Origin: CAJUOR01 sp964596105
GTDB lineage: Bacteria > Bacillota_I > Bacilli_A > Erysipelotrichales > Coprobacillaceae
NCBI GenBank assembly: GCA_964596105.1
Contig: CAZQRT010000002.1
Location: 1-52,462, forward strand
Direction: 5' to 3'
DNA length: 52,462 bases
Part shown: in pieces, positions 33,584 to 41,498 of the stretch
Position numbering within the stretch: the first letter of the stretch is position 1
How the letters are laid out: each line of letters starts with the position of its first letter
Program-made: the position numbers and the translations under genes
The notes under the pieces: generated by a model
Databases searched by the model: none
The model's input: the letters and a program-made list of their open reading frames with translations, nothing else
Told to the model about the DNA's origin: nothing

Positions 33584-34048
33584 ATGATCGTTCAAGCCGT
33601 AACAGACCTGGTGCAGGAAACCTTGCGGGACATGGCCTGTGAGCTTTATGACGTCGTTTATGAGCAAGTCGACGGGGAATGGTATTTACGTATCTTCGCG
33701 GATAAAATTGACGGGGATCTGGATCTCGACACGTGTGTGGCTTTAAGCGAGGCGATCAGCGCTTTGCTGGATGAGGCGGATTTAATCAGTCACGAGTACT
33801 ACCTGGAAGTGTCCTCGCCGGGGGCGGAGCGGCCGTTGAAAAGTCTCGCCGCGGTTAAAGCGGCCGTCGGGGAGTATATTTATATGACCTTCGCGAAGCC
33901 GCAAAATGGTTTGACGGACTTGTACGGCACGCTGCGGGATGTCCATGATGATATCCTGGAAGTGGATTATCTGGTGAAAAACATTCAAAAGCATATGGCG
34001 GTGGCCTATGCGGATATTGCCTTTATTCGTTTAGCGGTACGATTTTAG
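33584..34048 (+). CDS. rimP: Ribosome maturation factor RimP
   Basis: Assists 30S maturation, binding S12 and S19 assembly intermediates. 154 residues. Seen: LYDVVYEQVDGEWYLRIFADK, DLDTCVALSEAISALLDEADLI and the hallmark YYLEVSSPGAERPLK. The C-terminal SH3-like barrel follows. An open frame reaches 33524, but it covers the leader hairpin; AAGGGGAG before the ATG at 33584 sets the start. First gene of the operon that continues into nusA 10 bases later. Confidence 0.94.
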   Translation: MIVQAVTDLVQETLRDMACELYDVVYEQVDGEWYLRIFADKIDGDLDLDTCVALSEAISALLDEADLISHEYYLEVSSPGAERPLKSLAAVKAAVGEYIYMTFAKPQNGLTDLYGTLRDVHDDILEVDYLVKNIQKHMAVAYADIAFIRLAVRF

Positions 34049-34058
34049 GGGGATTATT

Positions 34059-35561
34059 ATGGCGGAACAAAGTAATGGATTCTTGGAAGCTTTAGACGCG
34101 CTGGAAAGCGAGCGGGGCATCAGCCGCGAGACGGTTTTTGACGCCTTGAAAGAAGCTCTGGAGAAATCATACAAACGTAATTATTTATGCCCGGAAGCGA
34201 ATGTGCGCGTCGAAATCGATCCGGACACTTTCGCGATCTCGCTGTATGAGATTCGCGAGGTGGTCGATGATGTCAATGATGAGGATCTCGAGGTCAGCCT
34301 GGAGGAGGCCCAGGCGGTCAATCCCGATTACAAGATCGGGGACCAGGTGGAGACCAAGGTGGATCCCCAGGTTTTCGGCCGCCTCGCGGCCAGTCAGACC
34401 AAGCAGATTTTGCGGCAGAAGATCCGCGAAGCGGAGAAGGAAGTTCTCTATAACGAGTATATCGATAAAAAGGACGAGATTATCACCGGCACGGTCGACA
34501 GCAAACTGCAGTTCGGCTGGATTATCAACATCGGCAAGATGGGCGCGATCCTTCCGGCCAGCCGCATGATTCCTAACGAGAAACTGGTGCCCGGCCAGCC
34601 GATCAAGGTCTATGTGACGGATGTGGAAAATAACGCCAAGGGCGCCCGCGTCAGTGTTTCGCGGACCGATCCGCAGCTGGTGAAACGGCTGTTTGAGCTG
34701 GAGGTGCCGGAAATTTACGACGGCACGGTGGAGATTAAAAACGTGAGCCGCGAACCGGGCCAGCGCTGCAAGATCGCGGTTTACGCCAAAAACAAGATGG
34801 TGGATCCGATCGGCGCCTGTGTCGGTCCAAAGGGCACCCGGGTGAGAAATATCGTCAATGAGCTGAACGGGGAAATGGTCGATATTGTCCTTTATGACAA
34901 GGACCCGAAAGTGTTTATCGCCAACGCCCTGAGTCCGGCCCAGGTGAAGCGGGTTTTACTGCATAAAGAGGATGACGTGAAAACCGCCACGGTCATCGTC
35001 AATGACAACCAGCTGTCTTTGGCGATCGGCAAAAGCGGTCAGAACGCCCGTTTGGCGGTGCGTTTGACGGAGTGGAAGATCGATATTAAATCGCAAAGCG
35101 AGGCGGACGCCGAAGGGCTGGATTACGCCGCTTTGGATGATTACCGGATGGAAGTCAAGAAGCCGGAACCGGTGGTAGAAGAAGTAGAGCCGGTTGTGGA
35201 GATGGTCGCTGAACCGGAAACTGTTGAGGAAATCCCTGCGGTTGAGGAGCCGGTAGTTGAAGAGGCTGTTCCCGAAGTGCCTGAGGAAGAGCCGGAACCA
35301 GAACCGGTGGTTATTCCCGATATCATCCCGGATATTATTCCGGTTATGCCGCAGCCGAAGAAAAAGAAGAAAGAGAACCGCAGCGCCCCGCGCCGCGATT
35401 ATGTCCGCCCGGCCGCCCCGACGCCGAAGAAAAATATCGAGGCGATGCCGATTTTTACCGAGGACGAGGATTACGATTACGAATATGACGATGACGATGA
35501 TTTAGCTAAATACGACGAGGACATCGATTACGATGCCTACGACGAGTATTACGATAATTAA
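34059..35561 (+). CDS. nusA: Transcription factor NusA with long acidic tail
   Basis: RNA polymerase-associated factor for pausing, termination and antitermination. 500 residues against roughly 350-400 in most Bacillota. Residues 1-125 are the RNAP-binding domain; S1 about 130-200 (GTVDSKLQFGWIINIGKMGAILP); KH1 and KH2 about 230-345 (VGPKGTRVRNIVNELNGE, LAIGKSGQNARLAVRLT). The remaining 150 residues are low complexity: Pro-Val-Glu repeats (EPVVEE, EEPEPEP), a Lys block KKKKKEN, and a run of Asp and Tyr up to the end. The core is certain. The tail is unusual and likely disordered. Confidence 0.95.
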   Translation: MAEQSNGFLEALDALESERGISRETVFDALKEALEKSYKRNYLCPEANVRVEIDPDTFAISLYEIREVVDDVNDEDLEVSLEEAQAVNPDYKIGDQVETKVDPQVFGRLAASQTKQILRQKIREAEKEVLYNEYIDKKDEIITGTVDSKLQFGWIINIGKMGAILPASRMIPNEKLVPGQPIKVYVTDVENNAKGARVSVSRTDPQLVKRLFELEVPEIYDGTVEIKNVSREPGQRCKIAVYAKNKMVDPIGACVGPKGTRVRNIVNELNGEMVDIVLYDKDPKVFIANALSPAQVKRVLLHKEDDVKTATVIVNDNQLSLAIGKSGQNARLAVRLTEWKIDIKSQSEADAEGLDYAALDDYRMEVKKPEPVVEEVEPVVEMVAEPETVEEIPAVEEPVVEEAVPEVPEEEPEPEPVVIPDIIPDIIPVMPQPKKKKKENRSAPRRDYVRPAAPTPKKNIEAMPIFTEDEDYDYEYDDDDDLAKYDEDIDYDAYDEYYDN

Positions 35562-35575
35562 GGACAGGTGATTTC

Positions 35576-35833
35576 ATGCGTAAGATCCCGATGCGCAAAT
35601 GTGTCGCCACTGGTGAACAGCTTCCGAAAAAGGAGTTAATTCGCGTCGTCAAAAATAAAGAGGGGGAAGTGTTCGTGGATGAGACCGGCAAGAAAAACGG
35701 GCGCGGGGCTTATCTGAAGCGCTCTTTGGAGGCCATTGAGCTGGCGCAAAAGAAGGGCAGCTTAAAGCGGGCACTGGAGACAGATATCCCCGCGGAAATC
35801 TATGAGGAGCTGAAGCGCTACGCCGTCAAGTAA
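35576..35833 (+). CDS. rnpM: RNase P modulator RnpM (YlxR)
   Basis: DUF448 RNA-binding protein, reported in Bacillus to bind RNase P RNA. 85 residues. Seen: IPMRKCVATGEQLPKKELIRVV and GRGAYLKRSLEAIELAQKK, the family core with its RxCxxTGE-like start. ATG at 35576 after GGACAGGTG. Sits between nusA and ylxQ as in most Bacillota. Its stop at 35831-35833 lies inside the apparent 5' part of ylxQ, in a different frame. Confidence 0.93.
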   Translation: MRKIPMRKCVATGEQLPKKELIRVVKNKEGEVFVDETGKKNGRGAYLKRSLEAIELAQKKGSLKRALETDIPAEIYEELKRYAVK

Positions 35834-35837
35834 GGCG

Positions 35838-36194
35838 CTGGCGGGGCTGGCGGGACTGGCTTTCCGGGCCGGCAAGGTCGTTTACGGCAGCGCGGTTTTC
35901 GCCGCGATCAAAAGCCGCCAGGCCTGTCTGGTGCTTTATGACGCCGGCGCTTCCGAAAATACCCGAAAGAAGATCCGCGACAAGACGTCATTTTATCATG
36001 TCAAAGCTGTCGCGAGAGATGATTTTGCCCTTTTAGCGAGCGCGATTTCAAAACCGCGGATTAAGGCTTTCGCCATCATGGACAAGGGCTTCGCGGCCCG
36101 GATGATCAACGAGATAGAGGAAGGTGTATCAAATGGCAAAAATGGCCAAGAAACGTCCGGTGAACAACCGGCCGAAAAAGAATTCCAATTATAA
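35838..36194 (+). CDS. ylxQ: YlxQ, L7Ae/L30e-family RNA-binding protein; start codon unclear
   Basis: Small L7Ae-type protein expected to bind kink-turn RNA. The frame from 35814 reads SKALAGLAGLAFRAGKVVYG, AAIKSRQACLVLYDAGAS, ENTRKKIRDKTSFYHV and RIKAFAIMDKGFA, a good match to the family from its very N-terminus. Yet no ATG, GTG, TTG or ATT occurs in this frame between the stop at 35811 and GTG at 35931, which would remove the conserved first third. I give the CTG at 35838; CTG 35847 or ACG 35820 are alternatives, as is a +1 shift from rnpM. The 3' end overlaps infB by about 60 bases. Confidence 0.75.
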   Translation: MAGLAGLAFRAGKVVYGSAVFAAIKSRQACLVLYDAGASENTRKKIRDKTSFYHVKAVARDDFALLASAISKPRIKAFAIMDKGFAARMINEIEEGVSNGKNGQETSGEQPAEKEFQL

Positions 36195-37998
36195 TCGCAA
36201 TAAAAAAAGAAATCCGGGTAATCCCGCCCGCCCGGCCGCGGCGGAAAACAGCGTGATCGTCTATGAAGAGGGCATCACGGTTGGCGAACTGGCAAACAAG
36301 CTGAATAAGCCGGTGGCGGAAGTCAGCAAGTTTCTGTTTCTTTTGGGAAAGCTTTTGAATATCAACTCCTCGCTCGATGATGAGACGGTGGAGCTGGTCT
36401 GTATGGAATACGGCCGCGAGGCGCAAAAGCATGTTGAGATTAGCGCCGCGAACTTTGAGGATATCGTGGAGGTCGACAACCCGGAGGATCTCGAGGAGAG
36501 ACCGCCGGTGGTGACGATCATGGGACATGTCGATCACGGCAAGACGACCCTGCTCGACGCGATTCGCAATTCGCGGATCGTGGACAAGGAGTTTGGCGGC
36601 ATCACCCAGCATATCGGGGCTTATCAGGTCGATGTGAACGGCAAGAAGGTCACCTTTCTGGATACCCCCGGCCATGAGGCTTTCACGGCGATGCGCGCCC
36701 GCGGGGCGCAGATCACCGATATTGTCATCATTGTCGTGGCCGCCGATGACGGCGTGATGCCGCAGACGAAAGAGGCCATCGACCACGCCCGCGCCGCCGG
36801 GGTTCCGATTGTCGTGGCCATCAACAAAATGGACAAACCGGGCGCTGATCCGGACCGCATCATGAGCGAAATGAGCGATCTCGGCCTGCTGCCGGAAGCC
36901 TGGGGCGGCGATACTGTCTTTATCCAGATGTCGGCGCGGAAAAATGAGGGCATCGACGAGCTTCTGGAAGCGCTGATTGTCGTCGCGGAAATGGCGGATT
37001 TAAAGGCCAATCCCCATCGTCCGGCGCTCGGCAGCGTCGTCGAGGGGCGGCTTGACAAGGGCCGCGGACCGGTCGCCACGCTGTTGATTCAAAACGGCAC
37101 GCTGCATGTCGGCGATCCGGTGGTGGTCGGCACCGCCTACGGCAAGGTGCGCCAGATGCTCGATGATCAGGGTCAGGAGATCACAGCCGCGGGACCGTCG
37201 ACGCCGGTGGAAATATCCGGTTTGAATGATGTTCCCAGCGCCGGTGACAAGTTCAAGGCTTTCACCAATGAAAAAGAGGCCAGACATATCGGCGAGCAGC
37301 GTCTGAAGGAGCGTCAGGAAAAGGAGAGACGGCAGACCAGCGCGATGTCTCTGGAGGACCTCTACGCGCAGATCAACAGCGGCAATGTCCAGGATATTAA
37401 CATTATCGTCAAAGCCGATGTACAGGGCACCGCGGAAGCGGTCAAGGCGAGCCTGGAGAAGATCACCATGGATAATATTCATGTCAAGGTCATCCGCTCG
37501 ACGGTCGGGGCGATCAGTGAGTCCGATATCCTTTTAGCCAGCGCGTCCAACGCCATCATCTACGGCTTTAATGTCCGCCCGGACGCGAATGTGCGCAAAA
37601 AGGCGGAGAGTGAGGGTGTCGAGATCCGTCTCCATAATATCATCTATAAGATGGTTGAGGAAATCGAGGCCGCGATGCGCGGCATGCTCACGCCGGAACT
37701 GGCCGAAGTGGTCATCGGGCAGGCGGAAATCCGCCAGGTCATCAAGATCAGCAAGGTGGGCAGTGTCGCCGGCTGCTATGTCTCGGACGGAGTCATGCGC
37801 CGCGACAGTCAGGTGCGTCTGATTCGCGACGGCGTCGTCATTTACGAGGGACAGGTTGGCAGTCTGCGGCGTTTCCAGAATGATGTGCGCGAAGTCACGG
37901 CCGGCTATGAATGCGGCATGACCATCGCCAACTACAATGATATCAAGGAAGGCGATATCATCGAGGGCTTTGAAATGCAGGAAGTGGAACGGGCATGA
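36133..37998 (+). CDS. infB: Translation initiation factor IF-2
   Basis: GTPase that brings fMet-tRNA to the 30S subunit. 621 residues, with a short N-terminal part: a basic, Asn-rich linker of about 35 residues, then one IF2_N helix domain (GITVGELANKLNKPVAEV). G domain: GHVDHGKTTLLDA at about 131-142, DTPGHEAFTAMRARGAQITD, NKMDKPGADP and SARKNEGIDELLE. Domains II, III and the fMet-binding C2 domain (YECGMTIANYNDIKEGDIIEGF) follow. ATG at 36133 is 8 bases after AGGAAGG; GTG 36124 overlaps it. The stop overlaps rbfA. Confidence 0.96.
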   Translation: MAKMAKKRPVNNRPKKNSNYNRNKKRNPGNPARPAAAENSVIVYEEGITVGELANKLNKPVAEVSKFLFLLGKLLNINSSLDDETVELVCMEYGREAQKHVEISAANFEDIVEVDNPEDLEERPPVVTIMGHVDHGKTTLLDAIRNSRIVDKEFGGITQHIGAYQVDVNGKKVTFLDTPGHEAFTAMRARGAQITDIVIIVVAADDGVMPQTKEAIDHARAAGVPIVVAINKMDKPGADPDRIMSEMSDLGLLPEAWGGDTVFIQMSARKNEGIDELLEALIVVAEMADLKANPHRPALGSVVEGRLDKGRGPVATLLIQNGTLHVGDPVVVGTAYGKVRQMLDDQGQEITAAGPSTPVEISGLNDVPSAGDKFKAFTNEKEARHIGEQRLKERQEKERRQTSAMSLEDLYAQINSGNVQDINIIVKADVQGTAEAVKASLEKITMDNIHVKVIRSTVGAISESDILLASASNAIIYGFNVRPDANVRKKAESEGVEIRLHNIIYKMVEEIEAAMRGMLTPELAEVVIGQAEIRQVIKISKVGSVAGCYVSDGVMRRDSQVRLIRDGVVIYEGQVGSLRRFQNDVREVTAGYECGMTIANYNDIKEGDIIEGFEMQEVERA

Positions 37999-38345
37999 CG
38001 TTAAAGACCGCCAGGCTCAACGGCATCATTCAAAGGGAGCTGACTGATATCTTCGCCCATGAGGTGAAAGACAAGAAGCTGGGCTTTATGACCATTACCG
38101 GGGTTGATGTGACCAGGGATCTGTCCTACGCGAAGGTTTATGTGACGTTTCTTGGCAAGAAGTATAAAAGCCGGGACGGCATGGCGGCTTTAGAGCGCTG
38201 CAACGGTTATGTGCGCACCCTTCTCGCCCGGCGCCTGACCACCCGCAAGGTGCCGCAGCTGCGCTTTGTGCTGGACACTTCTTTAGAGTACGGAAATCAT
38301 ATTGACAGCATTCTTGAGGATATGAAAGAAGACGGCAGTGTTTAG
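37995..38345 (+). CDS. rbfA: Ribosome-binding factor A
   Basis: KH-like cold-shock factor that helps mature the 5' end of 16S rRNA. 116 residues. Seen: IIQRELTDIFAHEVKDKKLGFMTITGVDVTRDLSYAKVYVT-type core and VPQLRFVLDTSLEYGNHIDSIL. Start ATG overlaps the infB stop (ATGA). Last gene of the operon: its stop is inside the terminator hairpin. truB and ribF, which follow in Bacillus, are not here. Confidence 0.95.
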   Translation: MTLKTARLNGIIQRELTDIFAHEVKDKKLGFMTITGVDVTRDLSYAKVYVTFLGKKYKSRDGMAALERCNGYVRTLLARRLTTRKVPQLRFVLDTSLEYGNHIDSILEDMKEDGSV

Positions 38346-38359
38346 GCACTGCCTTTTTT
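38334..38359 (+). terminator. Terminator of the rimP-rbfA operon
   Basis: GGCAGTG, a TTTAGG loop holding the rbfA stop codon, CACTGCC and six T. Confidence 0.9.
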
Positions 38360-38388
38360 GACATTTTCTTATAATAAACTTCTAAACG

Positions 38389-38397
38389 TGATATAAT
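38389..38397 (+). promoter_or_regulatory. Extended -10 promoter for the epimerase-like gene
   Basis: TGATATAAT; TTATAA at 38369-38374 with a 17-base spacer is a possible weak -35. Confidence 0.55.
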
Positions 38398-38433
38398 GAA
38401 ATAAACAATAGTTTTGAAGAAAGGGTGACGGCA

Positions 38434-39312
38434 GTGATCACATTAAAAAATCAGTATCTGGCAGTTGATTTACATCCTAAAGGAGCGGAAATTCACCGCA
38501 TCATCGGCCAGAAGGATCAAATGAATTACATGTGGAAAAGGGATGCTTCCCTGTGGGCCAACAGCGCCCCGATTCTTTTCCCGATTGTCGGGGCTTTGCG
38601 CAATGACACCTGTGTTATCGAAGGCAAAGAGTATCATATGACGCAGCACGGGTTTGCCCGGCACCAGGAGTTTGATACCGAGAAAGAAGGCGACACGAAG
38701 GTGACGTTCACCTTGCGTTCCAATCCCGAAATCGCCAGGCAGTATCCTTATCTATTCGCGTTGCGCGTGATTTACACGCTGGAGGAGTCCAGCCTGGTTT
38801 GTCATCTCGAAGTAGAAAACGAGGATGACAAACCGATCGTTTTCTCGCTGGGCGGCCATCCCGCTTTCGCCTGCCCGTTTTATGAAAATGAGTCCAGTAA
38901 TGACTATTATCTGGAGTTTTCGCAAAATGAGACGCTGGAACGCAAGATCATCGATGTCGAGAAGCGCGGCATGTCGCGTAAGACTGAGCCGTTTTTAGAC
39001 AATGAGCGAAGGTTCTTTGTCCGCCAGGCGATGTTTGACCGCGACGCGATCGTCGTCAAAAACTTCCAAAGCGAGTCGGTCGCTTTAAGAAGTCTGAACC
39101 ATGACAAAGCCATTATTTTCCATATGGAGAACTTTGAGCATCTCGGCTTATGGGCCAGCAAACATGTCGGCGGTCTCATCGCGATTGAGCCGTGGATCGG
39201 CCACGCTGATTATGTGGATTTCACCGGAAGCTTCGCTGAGAAAGAGTGCATCCGCACTTTGCCGGTCCATGAAGTATTCAAGGCCTGCTTTAAAATTGAG
39301 ATCGCGCAGTAG
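38434..39312 (+). CDS. Aldose 1-epimerase family protein (LacX-like)
   Basis: Galactose-mutarotase-like fold enzyme that would interconvert alpha and beta anomers of a hexose or hexose phosphate. 292 residues. Seen: NSAPILFPIVGALRND near residue 45, QHGFAR, EVENEDDKPIVFSLGGHPAFACPF and GLIAIEPWIGHADY near the C-terminus. The His of HGF and GGHP are the candidate catalytic residues. The start is GTG 38434 (VITLKNQYL), about 9 bases after AAAGG; another GTG at 38425 is too close. Followed 11 bases later by a nitroreductase. Substrate unknown. Confidence 0.85.
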   Translation: MITLKNQYLAVDLHPKGAEIHRIIGQKDQMNYMWKRDASLWANSAPILFPIVGALRNDTCVIEGKEYHMTQHGFARHQEFDTEKEGDTKVTFTLRSNPEIARQYPYLFALRVIYTLEESSLVCHLEVENEDDKPIVFSLGGHPAFACPFYENESSNDYYLEFSQNETLERKIIDVEKRGMSRKTEPFLDNERRFFVRQAMFDRDAIVVKNFQSESVALRSLNHDKAIIFHMENFEHLGLWASKHVGGLIAIEPWIGHADYVDFTGSFAEKECIRTLPVHEVFKACFKIEIAQ

Positions 39313-39323
39313 GGGGCGGGCGC

Positions 39324-39836
39324 ATGGATTTTAACGAGGTGATCCGCGAGCGTTATTCCTGCAAGCGTTTTTCCAACAAGCTGCTGGCAAAAGAAAAGTT
39401 ACAGGCGATCCTGGAGGCCGGCCGGCTGGCTCCTACCGCCAAGAATCTCCAGGAGCAGCATATCTACATCGCCCAAAGCGAAAAAGCTTTGGAAATAATC
39501 GACAGCGTGACGCCATGCCGTTATCAGGCCCCTTGCGTACTGGTGGTGGCGTATGATCAAAGTCATGTTTTCACCTATCCCGGCCAGCGCTATCAGTCCG
39601 GGGCGGAGGACACGGTCATTGTCGCGACCCACATGATGCTCGCGGCGCAAAACGCCGGCGTGGACAGCTGCTGGATCAACAACTTTGATCCCGATGTCTT
39701 AAAAGAGCGTCTCCAGCTGCCGGAAAATGAGAAGATCGTGATGCTTCTCGATCTCGGCTACGCGGATGAGGGCGCGGGGCCTTTGCCTAATCACTCTAAA
39801 AGGAAATCTTTGGAAGAAACAGTGACTTGTATTTAA
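39324..39836 (+). CDS. Nitroreductase family FMN oxidoreductase
   Basis: Small FMN-dependent NAD(P)H oxidoreductase, 170 residues. Seen: IRERYSCKRFSNK at the N-terminus (FMN phosphate binding), APTAKNLQEQHIYI, ATHMMLAAQNAGVDSCWINNF, and the C-terminal LDLGYADEGAGPLPNHSKRKSLEE. This matches the short bacterial nitroreductases related to NfsB. Native substrate unknown. Weak GC-rich ribosome site (GGGGGCGG) before the ATG. Terminated by a hairpin that overlaps its stop. Confidence 0.88.
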   Translation: MDFNEVIRERYSCKRFSNKLLAKEKLQAILEAGRLAPTAKNLQEQHIYIAQSEKALEIIDSVTPCRYQAPCVLVVAYDQSHVFTYPGQRYQSGAEDTVIVATHMMLAAQNAGVDSCWINNFDPDVLKERLQLPENEKIVMLLDLGYADEGAGPLPNHSKRKSLEETVTCI

Positions 39837-39857
39837 GCGGCTTTGGCCGCTTTTTTA
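39835..39857 (+). terminator. Terminator of the nitroreductase gene
   Basis: AAGCGGC, a TTTG loop and GCCGCTT with a long T-run that grades into the polypyrimidine tract. Confidence 0.85.
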
Positions 39858-39956
39858 TTTTTTCTTCTTTTCTTCTTCTTTTTTTTACTTCTTCTAGTTT
39901 TTTTCTTTTTTTTTACTTCTTCATTCTTTCTTTTTTTCTTTTTCATTTTTTTCATT
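39851..39956. repeat. Low-complexity polypyrimidine tract
   Basis: About 106 bases almost wholly T and C on the plus strand, with roughly eight purines. It is built from irregular TTC and TTTTTC units. It lies between two converging terminators. An open frame through it would encode a Phe/Leu/Ser-rich peptide without a plausible start, so it is non-coding. Confidence 0.9.
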
Positions 39957-39981
39957 ATAAAAAAAAGCCCGTCCGGGCTTT
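39957..39981 (-). terminator. Terminator of the EIIB-ROK gene
   Basis: On minus: AAAGCCC, GGAC loop, GGGCTTT, then a T-run. The stem overlaps the stop codon at 39980-39982. Confidence 0.88.
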
Positions 39982-41362
39982 AGTGATGACTAGCCAGCAC
40001 ACACAGCGTCATCTCTCCGATGAGCATGTATTCTTTCAGGCTGGAAATGCGTTTGATTTCCGGCTGGTATTCTTTCGGGATCATTTTGGAGACGCCCTCT
40101 AAAATGGCCTTCTCATCAACCTGGTTCGGGGTGGAGTAGAGGACTGCCTCGGGACCCAGTAAGGAGATGATGGAAGTGATGACTTTGGTGAGGACATCGG
40201 TGGTGCCTTCGGCGCTGCCGGTCATGGTTAAATAGTCTTCTTTAAGATTGAGCGGCATGTACTGGACTTCCCCGGCGACATTGTGATAGCCGCGGATCAG
40301 CTGGCCGTTAAAGATGCTGCCCACTCCCGCGTAGCTGGATTTGGGCTGGAAGATGAAAGACAAAGACTCATATTTTCCCTGCGACACATAGATGCCGACC
40401 GCGATCGAGTTGACGTCATTATCGAGATAGAACGTTTTATTGTATTTTCTTTTCAGCATGCCCAAAGCGTCAAAGTTGTACATATTGGCCATGGACAAGT
40501 AAACCTTGCCGTCGTTGATGATGCCCGGCATCGATATCCCGATGAGTTCGATATCGGGATGAGAGACGAAGACGACATCGAGAATATCGCAGATGTCCTC
40601 AAAGTCAATCCGCGTTTTCACAACTTCCTGGTCCATTAAGATCGCGTTATCCTGGTCGTAAAGACGGTAGTCGATGATATAGCGGGTATGCATGTTGATG
40701 ACGGACAGGACGAGAATCTTCTCATGATGCGAGAGCTTTCTTTTTAAAGACAGCGGGGTGGAATCTTTGTGGTGCTGATCATTCAGATCGCGGATAAATC
40801 TTAACAGCTCGACACAGTCGTAGCGGGCGAAAACAGCTGAAGGAATGACCGCGATCTCCACATCCGGATATTTTTTCTCGAGCTCAGCCCGAAGATAAGC
40901 CACCTGCGGGGCCAGAAGGACAATGGTCATGCCTTTAATGCGGCTGTCGATATGACTGATCGAGGAGGCGCTAAAGTGGAAGGGCACATCAAACAACTCT
41001 ACTGTCTCATTTAAAGAAACGGCGAAGTTGCTGGTGGTATAGCCGCCCGAGCAGCATAACAGCACCTGGGTGATATTTTTCTTGTTTGTTAAACATTCGA
41101 CCATTTCCTGATACAGGGCCACGGCATGATTCAGGGTGCGCATTTGAAAATGCAGATAAAAATCGTTACTGCCGGTGGTTTTATCGGTAATGATTAATTC
41201 GATGATGTGGTTCGGGTTAAATGTGATGCGCCCCACGCTGGAAGGCGTCTCAAGGACAATATCTTCGTCATCTTCGGAAACTGTGACTAGACTGTCATAA
41301 GGCTGATTTAAAATCCACTGATGGAAAACAGACATGTAAATATCCTGCAGAAATTCATCCAT
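39980..41362 (-). CDS. PTS EIIB (cellobiose-type)-like / ROK-domain fusion protein
   Basis: 460 residues in three parts. Residues 1-93 are unassigned, with no helix-turn-helix or TM seen. Residues about 96-193 resemble a cellobiose/chitobiose EIIB: LLCCSGGYTTS carries the phospho-Cys loop (Cys104), and IVLLAPQVAYLRAEL with EIAVIPSAVFARYD matches the second half of that fold. Residues about 205-460 are ROK-like: IGISMPGII near 274-282, DND at 314-316, AGVGSIFNGQLIRG and NVAGEV. The N-terminal DxGxT phosphate loop and the His and Cys zinc ligands are missing, so kinase activity is doubtful. I infer a sugar or PTS-state sensor. Its own promoter and terminator isolate it. Confidence 0.75.
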   Translation of the reverse strand: MDEFLQDIYMSVFHQWILNQPYDSLVTVSEDDEDIVLETPSSVGRITFNPNHIIELIITDKTTGSNDFYLHFQMRTLNHAVALYQEMVECLTNKKNITQVLLCCSGGYTTSNFAVSLNETVELFDVPFHFSASSISHIDSRIKGMTIVLLAPQVAYLRAELEKKYPDVEIAVIPSAVFARYDCVELLRFIRDLNDQHHKDSTPLSLKRKLSHHEKILVLSVINMHTRYIIDYRLYDQDNAILMDQEVVKTRIDFEDICDILDVVFVSHPDIELIGISMPGIINDGKVYLSMANMYNFDALGMLKRKYNKTFYLDNDVNSIAVGIYVSQGKYESLSFIFQPKSSYAGVGSIFNGQLIRGYHNVAGEVQYMPLNLKEDYLTMTGSAEGTTDVLTKVITSIISLLGPEAVLYSTPNQVDEKAILEGVSKMIPKEYQPEIKRISSLKEYMLIGEMTLCVLASHH

Positions 41363-41378
41363 ATTCTCACCGCCTGTA

Positions 41379-41407
41379 ATTATAGTTTACAAAAAACAGG
41401 ATGATAA
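41379..41407 (-). promoter_or_regulatory. Promoter of the EIIB-ROK gene
   Basis: On minus: TTATCA, a 17-base spacer and TATAAT. The ribosome site GGCGGTGAG follows before the ATG at 41362. Confidence 0.6.
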
Positions 41408-41452
41408 AACAAGATAATGAAACCGCTTTTCTAATCTAGAAAAGTTTAACGG

Positions 41453-41480
41453 TGCAAAATCACCCGCGGCGTGTTATAAT
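41453..41480 (+). promoter_or_regulatory. Promoter of the Nudix gene
   Basis: TGCAAA, a 16-base spacer and TATAAT, extended by TG (TGTTATAAT). Confidence 0.6.
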
Positions 41481-41498
41481 CCCATGCGGTGAGGAAAA

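Noticed and set aside
35931..36194. ylxQ starting at GTG 35931
   Set aside because: It would remove the conserved RAGK...G region that is encoded upstream in the same frame; kept only as a fallback.
39827..40102. Open frame through the polypyrimidine tract
   Set aside because: It encodes a Phe/Ser/Leu run made by the T/C tract, has no ribosome site, and overlaps two terminators and the EIIB-ROK gene.
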